Shown piece by piece: positions 16,981-25,987 of a stretch of 44,697 nucleotides of DNA; the stretch's first letter is position 1, and the number at the start of each line of letters is the position of its first letter. A model generated the notes under the pieces. It did not search any database. It was not told the DNA's origin and worked only from the letters and a program-made list of their open reading frames with translations. The stretch is taken from the NCBI GenBank assembly GCA_020437395.1, contig JAGQWJ010000026.1, forward strand, positions 1-44,697. The letters are read 5' to 3'. Source of the DNA: Ignavibacteriota bacterium. Its GTDB lineage: Bacteria > Bacteroidota > Ignavibacteria > Kapaibacteriales > UBA2268. Both the position numbers and the translations under genes were made by a program.

Positions 16981-18180
16981 TTATTTCAATTCTTCAATTA
17001 ATTCTTTTGGTGCTTGAACTAATTCTATAAGTACACCTTCTCCTGAAACAGGAGATTGTTCATTTCCTTTCGGATGTATGAAACAAACGTCATGACCTGA
17101 TGCACCTTTTCTAATGCCACCTGGAGTAAATCTAACACCACTTAATTCTAAACTTTTATAAGCAGCTTCTAAATCATCAACCCATAAGCCAATATGATTC
17201 AATGTAGGTGAATGAACAGCAGGTTTTTTACTAATATCAAGCGGTTGCATAATATCTACTTCAACTTCTGCGATTCCTTTACCAATTTTTAGAATATCTT
17301 CATTTACATTCTCTGTTTCACTTCTATATTCATTAATCTTTGGTAAACCAAAAAGTGATTGCCATAAATATGAATGTTTTGTTTTATCTTCTGAACCTAT
17401 TGCTATTTGCTGTAATCCCAGTATATTAAATTCTCTATTTAATTTATTTAGTTTTTCTTCTGCTAATTTCAAATCATCTATAGAATTAATACCTTGAATT
17501 TCATCTATATTGGTTGTTGGATAAGCCATTACTTTGTGACCATCATTTTTAATTATTTCAACTATATCAGTTAAATAATATTCTCCTTGTGCATTTCTAT
17601 TGTTTACTCTTTCCAAAGCAGAAAAAAGTAATTCAGACTTTACAATATAGGTTCCGCTATTAATTTCGTTTACTGACTTTTCAAGCTCATTAGCATCTTT
17701 TTGCTCTACAATTCTAGCAAAATTATTGTTATTATCTCTAATAATTCTTCCGTAACCATAAGGGTTATTAGTTATGGCTGAAAGAACAGTCAAAGAACTT
17801 TTGTTGACATCATGATATTCAATAAATTGATTTAGTGTATCTAATGTCAAAAGCGGAACGTCACCACACAGAATAAGAATATCGGAATTACTATTAACTA
17901 ATTCACTCTTAGTTTGGTCAACAGCATGTCCGGTACCTAATTGAGGTTCCTGAACAACAGTCTTAATATTTGAAAAATTATTCTGATTTAGATAATTCTC
18001 AACTTTTTCTTTTTCGTGACCTAAAATAACAACTGTTTTAGAAGAATTCAAATTCTCAATTGTTTCCAATACATAACCTAATAAAGGCTTGTTATTTAGT
18101 GGGACTAATACTTTTGGTAAATCTGGTACATTCATCCTAGTACCTTTTCCAGCTGCTAAAATTGCTACAGTAATGTTCAT
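16981..18180 (-). CDS. GlmU-type nucleotidyltransferase fused to a VOC (glyoxalase-fold) domain
   Basis: 399 residues in one uninterrupted frame. Residues 1-~245 are a GlmU-like pyrophosphorylase: [10 protein letters not shown] (8-17), Lys23, [11 protein letters not shown] (77-87), GDVPLL (106-111), YGRI (143-146), EQKDA (159-163), NSGTY (174-178) and [10 protein letters not shown] (196-205), the residues GlmU uses for UTP and GlcNAc-1-phosphate. The left-handed beta-helix acetyltransferase domain is absent. Residues ~253-395 form a full VOC domain of two units: [10 protein letters not shown]..., then [19 protein letters not shown] and VLIELVQAP, with Gln257 or Gln258, Glu306 or Glu308, His329 and Glu386 as plausible metal ligands. 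VOC resembles methylmalonyl-CoA epimerase/glyoxalase relatives. UDP-GlcNAc synthesis is inferred for the first half; the VOC role is unknown. First gene of the operon. Confidence 0.88.
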   Translation of the reverse strand: MNITVAILAAGKGTRMNVPDLPKVLVPLNNKPLLGYVLETIENLNSSKTVVILGHEKEKVENYLNQNNFSNIKTVVQEPQLGTGHAVDQTKSELVNSNSDILILCGDVPLLTLDTLNQFIEYHDVNKSSLTVLSAITNNPYGYGRIIRDNNNNFARIVEQKDANELEKSVNEINSGTYIVKSELLFSALERVNNRNAQGEYYLTDIVEIIKNDGHKVMAYPTTNIDEIQGINSIDDLKLAEEKLNKLNREFNILGLQQIAIGSEDKTKHSYLWQSLFGLPKINEYRSETENVNEDILKIGKGIAEVEVDIMQPLDISKKPAVHSPTLNHIGLWVDDLEAAYKSLELSGVRFTPGGIRKGASGHDVCFIHPKGNEQSPVSGEGVLIELVQAPKELIEELK

Positions 18181-18265
18181 TTAAGAATATTTTATATTTT
18201 TGATATATTAATTTTAGTAAAATACAGTTTTAAAAAATGAACTCAAAGATAAGTGGGAAATTGCT

Positions 18266-18835
18266 ATGAATATTTTTAAATTATTTTTATTATTTATGTT
18301 AGTTACTAATAATTCATTCTCAAACGAAGAATTCAAAATAGTAAAAGAAATAGAATTAAAAACATTAAATGTGACTAATTTAAATAAGATGACAATAGAA
18401 TTTAAGTCCGGAAAAAAGAAAGTAGCAAAGAATAAAGCAATAAAATTCAATGAAATAGTAGATATATGTGATGAATGTATAGCTGAAATTGAAGATACTA
18501 AAGGTAATTTATTTTATCTAAGTAGTTATGACCTTAATAAGCAAATTAATAATCAACAAGCACTACTACTATTCAATGAAAAATTTTCAAGTTTAGGCGA
18601 TACGTTGGTAATAGGTGAAGATGAATTGAGTAAGCTAGAAGGTAACGAATTATTAGATATAGAACTTGGATCAATAACAAATGTAACTTATGGTCTAAAC
18701 TCAAAAAATTGGGATACAAAAAATAAGAATAAATACTTTAAACCAAAGACTCTTGTATTCCCGTTTGATAATAATACCACACGCTGGATAACTGATATAG
18801 AGAAAATTAGAATTCTTAAAAGAAAAGCTAAATAA
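18266..18835 (+). CDS. Exported protein of unknown function
   Basis: 189 residues. A signal peptide (MNIFKLFLLFMLVTNNSFSNEE) predicts export. The mature part is lysine-rich and mostly polar: IVKEIELKTLNVTNLNKMTI, a CDECIAEIED segment (about 72-81) with a CxxC pair, and LVFPFDNNTTRWITDIEKI near the end. I do not recognise the family. It is divergent from the GlmU-VOC gene and convergent, with a 4-base gap, to the kinase. A TATTTTTG matching the -7 consensus lies at 18195-18202, 63 bases upstream of the ATG, in very AT-rich DNA. Confidence 0.65.
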   Translation: MNIFKLFLLFMLVTNNSFSNEEFKIVKEIELKTLNVTNLNKMTIEFKSGKKKVAKNKAIKFNEIVDICDECIAEIEDTKGNLFYLSSYDLNKQINNQQALLLFNEKFSSLGDTLVIGEDELSKLEGNELLDIELGSITNVTYGLNSKNWDTKNKNKYFKPKTLVFPFDNNTTRWITDIEKIRILKRKAK

Positions 18836-18839
18836 TAAT

Positions 18840-20102
18840 TTAAATATTGTCTAAGTCAACTTCAGCTATTGGTAATAATATAATTATTTCAGTGAATTTT
18901 CCTACTTCACTTTTAAAATTGATTTTACCTTTATAAATGTCAATTATTTTCTTTACAATTTCTAAACCTAACCCTGAGCCTTGTTGTTCATTTTCTAATC
19001 TATCGAATTGAATATACGCATCAAGCATATATATTTTTTCAATAGGCATACCTATTCCATTATCATGTATAGTTATTCAATATTTATCATTAATAATTTC
19101 AGATGTAATTGAAACAATCGTATCTTCCTTACCGAACTTAAAGGCATTATCAACTAATTCATAGATCAATTTATTAAAATGTTCTTCGGATATTTGTAGC
19201 GGTGAATCTTCAAGTCTCAATTCTATTTTATCATGTTTATCAAATCTATAAGATAGATTAGTTGCTGTTTCATAAATTAAAGATTCAGCAGAATATATAA
19301 CTGACTCTTGTAACTTATCTAATTCTTCAATATTGTATGAGTTAATTGTGAGAGCAGAAAGATAAAGATAATTTTCAAATAATCTTCTTAATCTAACAGC
19401 TGATAAATGGACATCTTCTAATATTTCCAATGTTTCTTCCTTATCAACATCATCTAAACTTTGTTTTAGATAATCAGTTAATCCAAGTATTTGATTCAAA
19501 GGAGTTCTAACTTCATGTGGTAGAGTCATAAGTAAGCTTGATTTTAGTTGTTCTACTTTCTCACTTATTTCCTTTTTTTTCTCCATTAATTCTCGTGTCT
19601 GGACTGCTACGAGTTGATCAATTTTATTTTTAAAAAGTTTACTTTCATTCTCCAAGATTAAGCTATTTATACTCGATGCTAAATAGCCAGTGAAATTTTT
19701 TAATAAGAACTTACTTTCAGAATTCATATTTACTTTCTCTTTATCAAACTCAATTAATGCAAATCCAAGTGCTCCTTTAGAGCTGATAAGTGGGGCAAGT
19801 AAAATTGTATTATTCGAATCAAAATCATTTATTATTAGATCATTAGAGTTCATAATCTCGCCAATAAATCCTTGTTCAATAGATTTTTCAAAAATTGTTA
19901 AACAATTTTCTTTTTCTTCATTCGGATAACAATCCTTCAATATCGGTTCGAATGTTTCTGTATTAAACAGAAATATTGAGGTGAATTTAGGACTTATTAG
20001 TTTATAATAAACATCATTAGAACTTTCTATAATACTTTCAATAGTTGGGTTATTAACTAATGCTTTATTAAAGCTCTCAAAAACTTCTAGATTAATTTCC
20101 AT
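18840..20102 (-). pseudogene. GAF histidine kinase interrupted by one in-frame TGA
   Basis: Two open segments in the same frame (20102-19077 and 19076-18840) are separated by a single TGA at 19077-19079. Reading through gives a normal 420-residue kinase: N-terminal GAF-like sensor (about 5-155), a coiled coil, HisKA with MTLPHEVRTPLNQILGLTDYL (phospho-acceptor His196), the HATPase N-box ELVDNAFKF (Asn319), then, just past the stop, the G1 box DNGIG and the G2 box GSGLGL. The stop removes the whole ATP-lid part, so the truncated product cannot phosphorylate. TGG (Trp) would restore it with one base. It could be a real nonsense mutation, a sequencing error or rare read-through. The HDOD gene precedes it by 6 bases. 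Confidence 0.85.
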
Positions 20103-20108
20103 ATTCTT

Positions 20109-20957
20109 TTAGTTAATTATTAATATTTCTTTCGCTTGTTCATAATCAGTTTCAATTCTATCATAGATAATATTCTTATCGAATCTAGTAATATCAAGTC
20201 TTCTCCAAAGTAATTGATTAGGTTGAGAAATTCTATCACATCCGGAATGACCTAAATTCAATAATTTAGCAAGAATATTTGATATATGTACTACTCCAAC
20301 CAATTGATCATAGTTTGAACCAATTAAACCATCATTATGATAGCGAATTACATTCAGAATATTTTTATCAAGATTCCAAGACTCTGCTAATTTGAGACCA
20401 ATTTCTTGATGAGTTATACCCAATATCTTTTGTTCTGCTTCGAGCAATGAAATATTCTCTTTTTCCATTAAAATAAAAACAACATTATATTCGGAACCCA
20501 GTATTTTGATTAACACTAACTTCCCAATATCATGAGTAATACCAGAAAGTAAATATTCGTCAAGGTTTTTTTGTCCCAATTCTTGTGCTATAATTCTAGA
20601 AATAGTACCTACAGCAATAGAATGTTTCCAGAACTCTACTAAATCAAATTTCGAATTAGAGTTAATATCTGAGAATACTTCAATTATTTTAGTGGAAAGA
20701 ATTATATTCTTTAATTCTCTGAAACCTAAGTGGAATATAGCTTTGTCTATAGAATTAACTTTAGTACTAAGTCCGTATATACTTGAATTCACAATCTTTA
20801 ATAATTTAAATGATAATGCAATATCTGTGGAAACTAGATTAGAAAGATCTTTAATCGTTGTTGAAGTATTTGATAAAGCATCTACAAGTTTGTAATAAAT
20901 AGTTGGCAAAGTTGGAAAGTCATCAAAATTTTCTATTTTATCAAGTAATTTATTCAT
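20109..20957 (-). CDS. HDOD domain signalling protein
   Basis: 282 residues from the ATG at 20957; the longer frame begins with TTG at 20972 and adds only LEKLI. The HDOD signature is clear: FPTLPTIYYKLVDAL (about 14-28), STDIALSFKLLKIVNSSIYG (about 43-62), IDKAIFHLGFRELKNIILS, then HSIAVGTISRIIAQELG and THDIGKLVLIKILGSEYN, with a preserved HD pair. HDOD proteins are HD-superfamily relatives without established phosphohydrolase activity, which scaffold signalling and two-component outputs. It overlaps the upstream small gene by 8 bp and is followed 6 bases later by the GAF kinase: a three-gene signalling operon. Confidence 0.9.
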   Translation of the reverse strand: MNKLLDKIENFDDFPTLPTIYYKLVDALSNTSTTIKDLSNLVSTDIALSFKLLKIVNSSIYGLSTKVNSIDKAIFHLGFRELKNIILSTKIIEVFSDINSNSKFDLVEFWKHSIAVGTISRIIAQELGQKNLDEYLLSGITHDIGKLVLIKILGSEYNVVFILMEKENISLLEAEQKILGITHQEIGLKLAESWNLDKNILNVIRYHNDGLIGSNYDQLVGVVHISNILAKLLNLGHSGCDRISQPNQLLWRRLDITRFDKNIIYDRIETDYEQAKEILIIN

Positions 20958-21279
20958 AATTAGTTTTTCCAATTCTGCTTAAAACAGCAATATCAAATAA
21001 GAACTTATCGTTCTCATTTTTAATGTTCCATTCCAATTCACTCAATAATAACGCTCCGATATTTGCTATTTCTTCATTGTTTAATGAACTATTTGAAGCA
21101 TCAACCAAATCATCATAAATAGATATCTCATTGATACCCCACATCTTTAGCACTCTTATATGTGAATCAAGATTCAAAGAAGTGCCTTTTTTTATAAGTA
21201 CCTGGTCATATTTATTTGACAAAGTTTCTGCTAAAATCTGTCCTTCTTCAATATCGTCTAATTTTACTTTTCTAGGCAT
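20950..21279 (-). CDS. Stand-alone DUF3391-like (HD-GYP cap) domain protein
   Basis: 109 residues. The first ~60 (VKLDDIEEGQILAETLSNKY, LIKKGTSLNLDSHIRVLKMW, INEISIYDD) follow the pattern of the small beta-rich domain often attached to HD-GYP phosphodiesterases: 'dl.pGm.la..v....G.vLl.kGt.l....i..L...gv..v.V'. No HD domain is attached; the HDOD protein is the next gene, overlapping by 8 bp. A related stretch ends the HD-GYP protein at 37252-38142. Probably an accessory or sensing module for the HDOD/kinase operon; this is inference. Confidence 0.6.
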   Translation of the reverse strand: MPRKVKLDDIEEGQILAETLSNKYDQVLIKKGTSLNLDSHIRVLKMWGINEISIYDDLVDASNSSLNNEEIANIGALLLSELEWNIKNENDKFLFDIAVLSRIGKTNYE

Positions 21280-21283
21280 ATCT

Positions 21284-21291
21284 CAAATCTA
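21284..21291 (-). promoter_or_regulatory. Putative -7 element (TAnnTTTG) right before the signalling operon
   Basis: On the minus strand TAGATTTG matches the consensus exactly and ends 4 bases from the ATG at 21279. If it is used, initiation would fall at or near the start codon and give a leaderless message. Confidence 0.3.
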
Positions 21292-21430
21292 CATTTTCAT
21301 TTAATTGAATTTAACAATTAGAATAAACTTTTAAACATTTAATTTATTAACATATAATAAATTCTACATAAACAATAAAGTTTTATAGTTTTCGGAACTT
21401 AATATGTGTTACAACTTAAAAGAATTTAGA

Positions 21431-23053
21431 ATGAAAAAAATAATAGAATGCGTTCCGAACTTTTCAGAAGGTAGAGATAAAAAAATTATAGAAGCTATTG
21501 CGGATGCGATAAGAAAGACTGACGGATGTACATTATTAGATGTTGACCCTGGAGCATCTACTAATAGAACTGTTTACACGTTCGTCGGGGATGAAAATTC
21601 TATAATCGAAGGAGCTATTACTTCTGCCAAAATTGCAAAAGAACTTATAGATATGCGTTATCAAAAAGGAGAACATCCAAGAATGGGTGCTATGGATGTA
21701 TGTCCATTCGTACCTGTAGCTAATGTCACAATGGATGAATGTGTTGAAATTTCGAAAAAATTTGCAAAAAGAGCTTCTGAGGAACTTGGTTTAGCTTTTT
21801 ATTTATATGAAGAAGCATCAGAAAGAGAGTATAGAAAAAAGCTACCAGATATACGAAAGGGTGAATATGAAGCCATGACGGAAAAGGTTAAAAAAGAAGG
21901 TTGGGAACCTGACTATTGGTCAGGTAGCTTTGATCCTAAGTGGGGAATAACCGCAACAGGAGCAAGAAAGTTTTTAATCGCATATAATATTAATGTGTTA
22001 GGTACATGGAATCAGGCTCATAGAATTGCACTCAATTTAAGAGAAGCTGGTAGGGAAGAAGGTGATTCAGGCCGATTAAAAGAGACAAAAGGGTTGGGAT
22101 GGCATGTAGATGAGTATAATATGGCTCAAATATCCATGAATCTTAATGATTATCATGTTACTCCAATACATATAGCTTATGAAGAAGCAAAGAAAGATGC
22201 CATAGAACTAAATTTGGGTCTAGCGGGTTCTGAGATTGTAGGTTTAGTTCCACTTGAAGCAATGTTAATGGCAGCTGATTATTATATCGAGAAAGAAAAC
22301 TTATTTGTAATAGAGGAAGATCAAAAAATAAAATTGGTGATTGATAGATTAGGGCTTAGCTCTATCCAGTATTTCGATCCTCAGAAAAGAATTATTGAAT
22401 ATATAATTAAACAAGATAGAAATGAGCCATTAGCTTCACTATCTGTTAGAGATTTTATAGGGTCTGTTGCTGCACGTACTTCAGCTCCTGGAGGTGGAAG
22501 TGTTTCTGCTGCAGTTGCATCAATGGGTGCTGGATTAGGTGCTATGGTTGCTTGGCTTACCTTTGGTTACAAAAAATATGAAGAATATGATGGACATCTA
22601 AGAAAGATAATTCCAAACTTAGTAAAGACAACTGACGATTTGATACCATTGATAGATGCTGATACTAATGCATTTAGTGACTATATGGAAGCAATGAGAT
22701 TACCACAGAATACCGATGAAGAGAAAACTATAAGAAATCAAGCAATGGAAGATGGAATGAAAGTTGCAATCGAAGTACCATTAAAGACTATCAAGACAGC
22801 TGATAGAATTTGGGATGATCTGATAGAGGTTGCAAAAATTGGGAATTTCAGTAGTCGCTCTGATTTAGAAGTAGGTGCTAGAGCTTTAGAAGTTGGCATT
22901 TGGGGGGCTTACAGAAATGTTATAATTAACTTATCTGGTATAAGTGATATGAATTATGTTGAAAAAACGAAACAAGAGGCGGAGTCACTATCTATAAGAG
23001 CAAAAGAAAAAATGCAAGAAATATTAGATATAATAGAAAAGAGAAATAATTAA
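21431..23053 (+). CDS. Bifunctional glutamate formiminotransferase / formiminotetrahydrofolate cyclodeaminase
   Basis: 540 residues from the ATG at 21431, which gives the conserved start MKKIIECVPNFSEGRD; an ATG at 21404 adds nine unconserved residues. Residues 1-~300 are the formiminotransferase (FT) domains: DVDPGASTNRTVYTFVG, KGEHPRMGAMDVCPFVPVAN (catalytic His region) and YNINVLGTWNQAHRIALNLR. Residues ~335-540 are the cyclodeaminase: SVRDFIGSVAARTSAPGGGS, AAVASMGAGLGAMVAW and SDLEVGARALEVGIWGAY. Together they move the formimino group from N-formiminoglutamate to tetrahydrofolate and release ammonia, the last step of one histidine-degradation route. No other hut genes are in the window. 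Same fused order as animal FTCD. Confidence 0.94.
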   Translation: MKKIIECVPNFSEGRDKKIIEAIADAIRKTDGCTLLDVDPGASTNRTVYTFVGDENSIIEGAITSAKIAKELIDMRYQKGEHPRMGAMDVCPFVPVANVTMDECVEISKKFAKRASEELGLAFYLYEEASEREYRKKLPDIRKGEYEAMTEKVKKEGWEPDYWSGSFDPKWGITATGARKFLIAYNINVLGTWNQAHRIALNLREAGREEGDSGRLKETKGLGWHVDEYNMAQISMNLNDYHVTPIHIAYEEAKKDAIELNLGLAGSEIVGLVPLEAMLMAADYYIEKENLFVIEEDQKIKLVIDRLGLSSIQYFDPQKRIIEYIIKQDRNEPLASLSVRDFIGSVAARTSAPGGGSVSAAVASMGAGLGAMVAWLTFGYKKYEEYDGHLRKIIPNLVKTTDDLIPLIDADTNAFSDYMEAMRLPQNTDEEKTIRNQAMEDGMKVAIEVPLKTIKTADRIWDDLIEVAKIGNFSSRSDLEVGARALEVGIWGAYRNVIINLSGISDMNYVEKTKQEAESLSIRAKEKMQEILDIIEKRNN

Positions 23054-23059
23054 TTAAAA

Positions 23060-23088
23060 AAAAGGGGCGAAATTAAATCGCCCCTTTT
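23060..23088. terminator. Bidirectional intrinsic terminator (FTCD / S9 peptidase)
   Basis: Perfect 11-bp inverted repeat, AAAAGGGGCGA / TCGCCCCTTTT, loop AATTAAA. It has A- and T-tracts on the two sides and lies between two convergent genes, so it serves both. Confidence 0.92.
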
Positions 23089-23094
23089 ATATTA

Positions 23095-25818
23095 TCATCT
23101 ACCAATATTATATTTTCCTTTATAACGGAAACCATCTAACATCCATTTAGGCATTTCACCTCCGAAAACATAATAATCCATAAATTGCTTCATTCTTAGT
23201 GAATAGTCTAATTGATTATGTATCTTTTTAGGATGATGCGGTTCACCTTCATATTGCAAGAAAATACAATTTTTATCAAATCTACGCATTGCTAAATACA
23301 ATTCAATACCTTGTTGCCACGGCACCGCTTCGTCTATATCACCAAACATAACAAGCAGCGGTGTATTCATCTTATCAGCAAAGAAAATAGGGGAGTTTCG
23401 AATATAGGAGTCGAGTGAATCTATAATATTCCCTCCAATTCTACTTTGTTGTTTTTCATATTGAAACTGTCTTGCTAGACCTGACCCTAACCTAATACCA
23501 GAATATGCTGAGGTCATATTAGAAACTGGTGCCCCAGACACGCAAGCAGCGAAATAATCTGTTTGGGTTACTATCCATGCGCTTTCGTATCCTGACCAGC
23601 TATGTCCGTGCATCACAATTTTTTCTGGATCAGCTATACCCATCTCTACTAATTTATCACATCCCGCTATTAAAGCTGCTTCTGCAGATTTCCCTGGGTT
23701 TCCATCATAGAATTTTACATCAGGAAAGAACATTACATATTCAGATCCAAGGTAAAGAGAATAAGGTGGTCTATGATTAATCTTTGGCATATTGAATTCA
23801 TTTTTCCGGTCTGAAAATCTTTCATAGAAATATACGAATACGGGATATTTTTTACCCTTTTTATAATTATCAGGTAGTGCGTAGTATCCTTGTAATGTAT
23901 CACCAAACTCTGTGACAAAATCCACTAAATGAGAAGTACCCCATAAAAATTCATCAACTTGTTGCTGTTCTTTTGTTAATCTTTCTAGTTTACTTAGTTT
24001 AGTATCAGTTAACCATAAATCAGGGTATGTATTAAATCCTTCTTTAGTAATTATTATTTTGTCAGAATCATCAGATTTAGCTTCATAATTAAATAGAAAG
24101 TCACCGTAAGTTCTTATATCGATATCACCAGTAATTAAATCTAAAATACCCAAATGTTTTTGTTTTGACTTTGTTCCATATACAGAGACAATAACTTTAT
24201 CACTACTTTCAAACCATCTTTTATTTTTATCAGTGTTTATAATATTAATAGTATTTTCATTCTTACGTCCTATACCCTTAGTTAACAAACCGCTACTTCC
24301 ATTTGATAAGTCAAATTCCCATACATCAAACTGATCTCCTATAAGTACTTTTTTGTCTTGACCAATCCAGCCTTTAACACCATAAGAACCAGGTTCTTTA
24401 GGGTGATCATCCAAAACATCGTAAAACGGAACTGACAATTTATCGTTGAGAGTTATAACTTCATTTGTGATATTGTCATAAGAATACCACTTTTTTTCCT
24501 TGAAATAAATTGAAAATTGTCCATTAGGCGATAGGTATGATTTTTCTTCCAATTTATTAGCTACTAACTTCTTTTTGCCATTATGTAAATTAATAGAGTA
24601 CAAGTCATAATATAAACCATCGTATGTCATTAGTTTTTTATATGGTTCGTAATCATATTGAAAAGCAAAATTTGGATTATCATAGAAATAAACACCAGCT
24701 TCATTACTATCAGATAAGTATAATAAACTTTCTTTTTCTATATCATAATACGAAAGATATACATCATCTTTAATTCTATCCCAATTAGTTCTTTGATAAG
24801 GAATTATTTCAGGGTCTTTCGGATGCCATAGATAAAGTTGGGTATCATCAAGTATCAGTTCAGTATCATACAAGTTTGATTCAGTAATTTCAGTCGTATC
24901 CTTATCATCCCCATACCATTGAGTTAGAGGTTTGTAACCAAACCATAATCGTTTATCATCATCTGTAAGTTTTAAATCATTTTTCTCAGGAATATAATAT
25001 CCAGATCTAGATGATGTATCTGCAATAGTATTAATTGATTTGGAATTGTAATTAAATATATTGACCGAGTTGTCTTTGGTTTTATCCTCTTTGAATAAAC
25101 TACCTTTTAAATAAAATAGTTTGGCAGAAGTCTCATCCCAGTATATATTTGTATATTTTGCATTTGAATCTGTTTCTATTTCTGTTTCAGGTATAAACTC
25201 CTCATTCAAATTCCTAAAAAATAATCCATTCAAGCCTTTATCTAATATCGTCGAATAGAAAATATTATTACCTAGAGAATCCAAAGTATATTCTATGACA
25301 TTTTCTATTGGAATTTCAGTTTCACTTTGTAAATGTCTCAATATAAGTTTTTTTCCAAATAACTTTTCTTTTTTATCATAATCTTTTGTGTATGCAAGCC
25401 ATTTCCCATTTTTTGCTAATTTGAAATTGGATACATCATCAATGTTTTTCCGATAATCTGTTAGTGTATTTACTATCTCTATACCTGGCTTTTCATCTTT
25501 ATATTTTTCAGGATTTAGCTGTTTGATTACATCTATTTCTGTTTTAACTACAAACCATTTAGTATCTTGAGAATATTGAGAATGATTACCCCTTTCAATC
25601 TCAAATATTTTATCTGATTCAAGTGATTGAATTATATAAGTATTGTTACCTCTTTGAACATCTAATCTATAAGTAATCCAACTACCATTATCTGTAATAT
25701 GATAAGAAGTTAGATTCTTAAATTTCAAAATATCTTCGAATGTTATTGCTCGTTTTGCTTGAGTTAAACTTGTAGAAAATAATAGTAGTAGAACTATTGT
25801 AGATTTATTAAACTTCAT
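23095..25818 (-). CDS. Exported S9-family (prolyl oligopeptidase-like) serine peptidase
   Basis: 907 residues with a signal peptide (FNKSTIVLLLLFSTSLTQA). Residues ~25-640 are a long WD40/beta-propeller-type region; ~650-907 form the alpha/beta-hydrolase domain. Catalytic elements: HGHSWSGYESAW with Ser740 in the GxSxG elbow, FGDIDEAVPW with Asp near 829, and EGEPHHPKKI with His near 861. YFYERFSDRKNEF and EYVMFFPDV precede them as in other S9 enzymes. Expected to trim oligopeptides in the periplasm or outside the cell. Single gene, divergent from DUF4256, with a shared terminator at its end. Length fits the long S9 group of Bacteroidota. Confidence 0.9.
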   Translation of the reverse strand: MKFNKSTIVLLLLFSTSLTQAKRAITFEDILKFKNLTSYHITDNGSWITYRLDVQRGNNTYIIQSLESDKIFEIERGNHSQYSQDTKWFVVKTEIDVIKQLNPEKYKDEKPGIEIVNTLTDYRKNIDDVSNFKLAKNGKWLAYTKDYDKKEKLFGKKLILRHLQSETEIPIENVIEYTLDSLGNNIFYSTILDKGLNGLFFRNLNEEFIPETEIETDSNAKYTNIYWDETSAKLFYLKGSLFKEDKTKDNSVNIFNYNSKSINTIADTSSRSGYYIPEKNDLKLTDDDKRLWFGYKPLTQWYGDDKDTTEITESNLYDTELILDDTQLYLWHPKDPEIIPYQRTNWDRIKDDVYLSYYDIEKESLLYLSDSNEAGVYFYDNPNFAFQYDYEPYKKLMTYDGLYYDLYSINLHNGKKKLVANKLEEKSYLSPNGQFSIYFKEKKWYSYDNITNEVITLNDKLSVPFYDVLDDHPKEPGSYGVKGWIGQDKKVLIGDQFDVWEFDLSNGSSGLLTKGIGRKNENTINIINTDKNKRWFESSDKVIVSVYGTKSKQKHLGILDLITGDIDIRTYGDFLFNYEAKSDDSDKIIITKEGFNTYPDLWLTDTKLSKLERLTKEQQQVDEFLWGTSHLVDFVTEFGDTLQGYYALPDNYKKGKKYPVFVYFYERFSDRKNEFNMPKINHRPPYSLYLGSEYVMFFPDVKFYDGNPGKSAEAALIAGCDKLVEMGIADPEKIVMHGHSWSGYESAWIVTQTDYFAACVSGAPVSNMTSAYSGIRLGSGLARQFQYEKQQSRIGGNIIDSLDSYIRNSPIFFADKMNTPLLVMFGDIDEAVPWQQGIELYLAMRRFDKNCIFLQYEGEPHHPKKIHNQLDYSLRMKQFMDYYVFGGEMPKWMLDGFRYKGKYNIGR

Positions 25819-25945
25819 TAATTTTTTCCATTAATTGCATATCAAAAGTCTATAATATATGAAAGTATTTTGAGAATGGGAAAAACTAAAAGATTATTAA
25901 AAAATTGACTAAATACCTATTTAGGTTTATAATTGTAATAAATAT

Positions 25946-25953
25946 TATATTTG
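25946..25953 (+). promoter_or_regulatory. Putative -7 element (TAnnTTTG) of the DUF4256 gene
   Basis: TATATTTG matches the consensus exactly, 34 bases upstream of the ATG at 25988 in the S9/DUF4256 divergent region. No convincing -33 box at standard spacing. Confidence 0.4.
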
Positions 25954-25987
25954 AAATAGATTAAAAAACATAAAAAGAATTTATAAA

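Noticed and set aside
18840..20102. UGA recoded as tryptophan, making the kinase intact.
   Set aside because: Other genes in the window end naturally in TGA (positions 240-242, purD, the propeller gene, murB) and use TGG for Trp, so a changed code is very unlikely.
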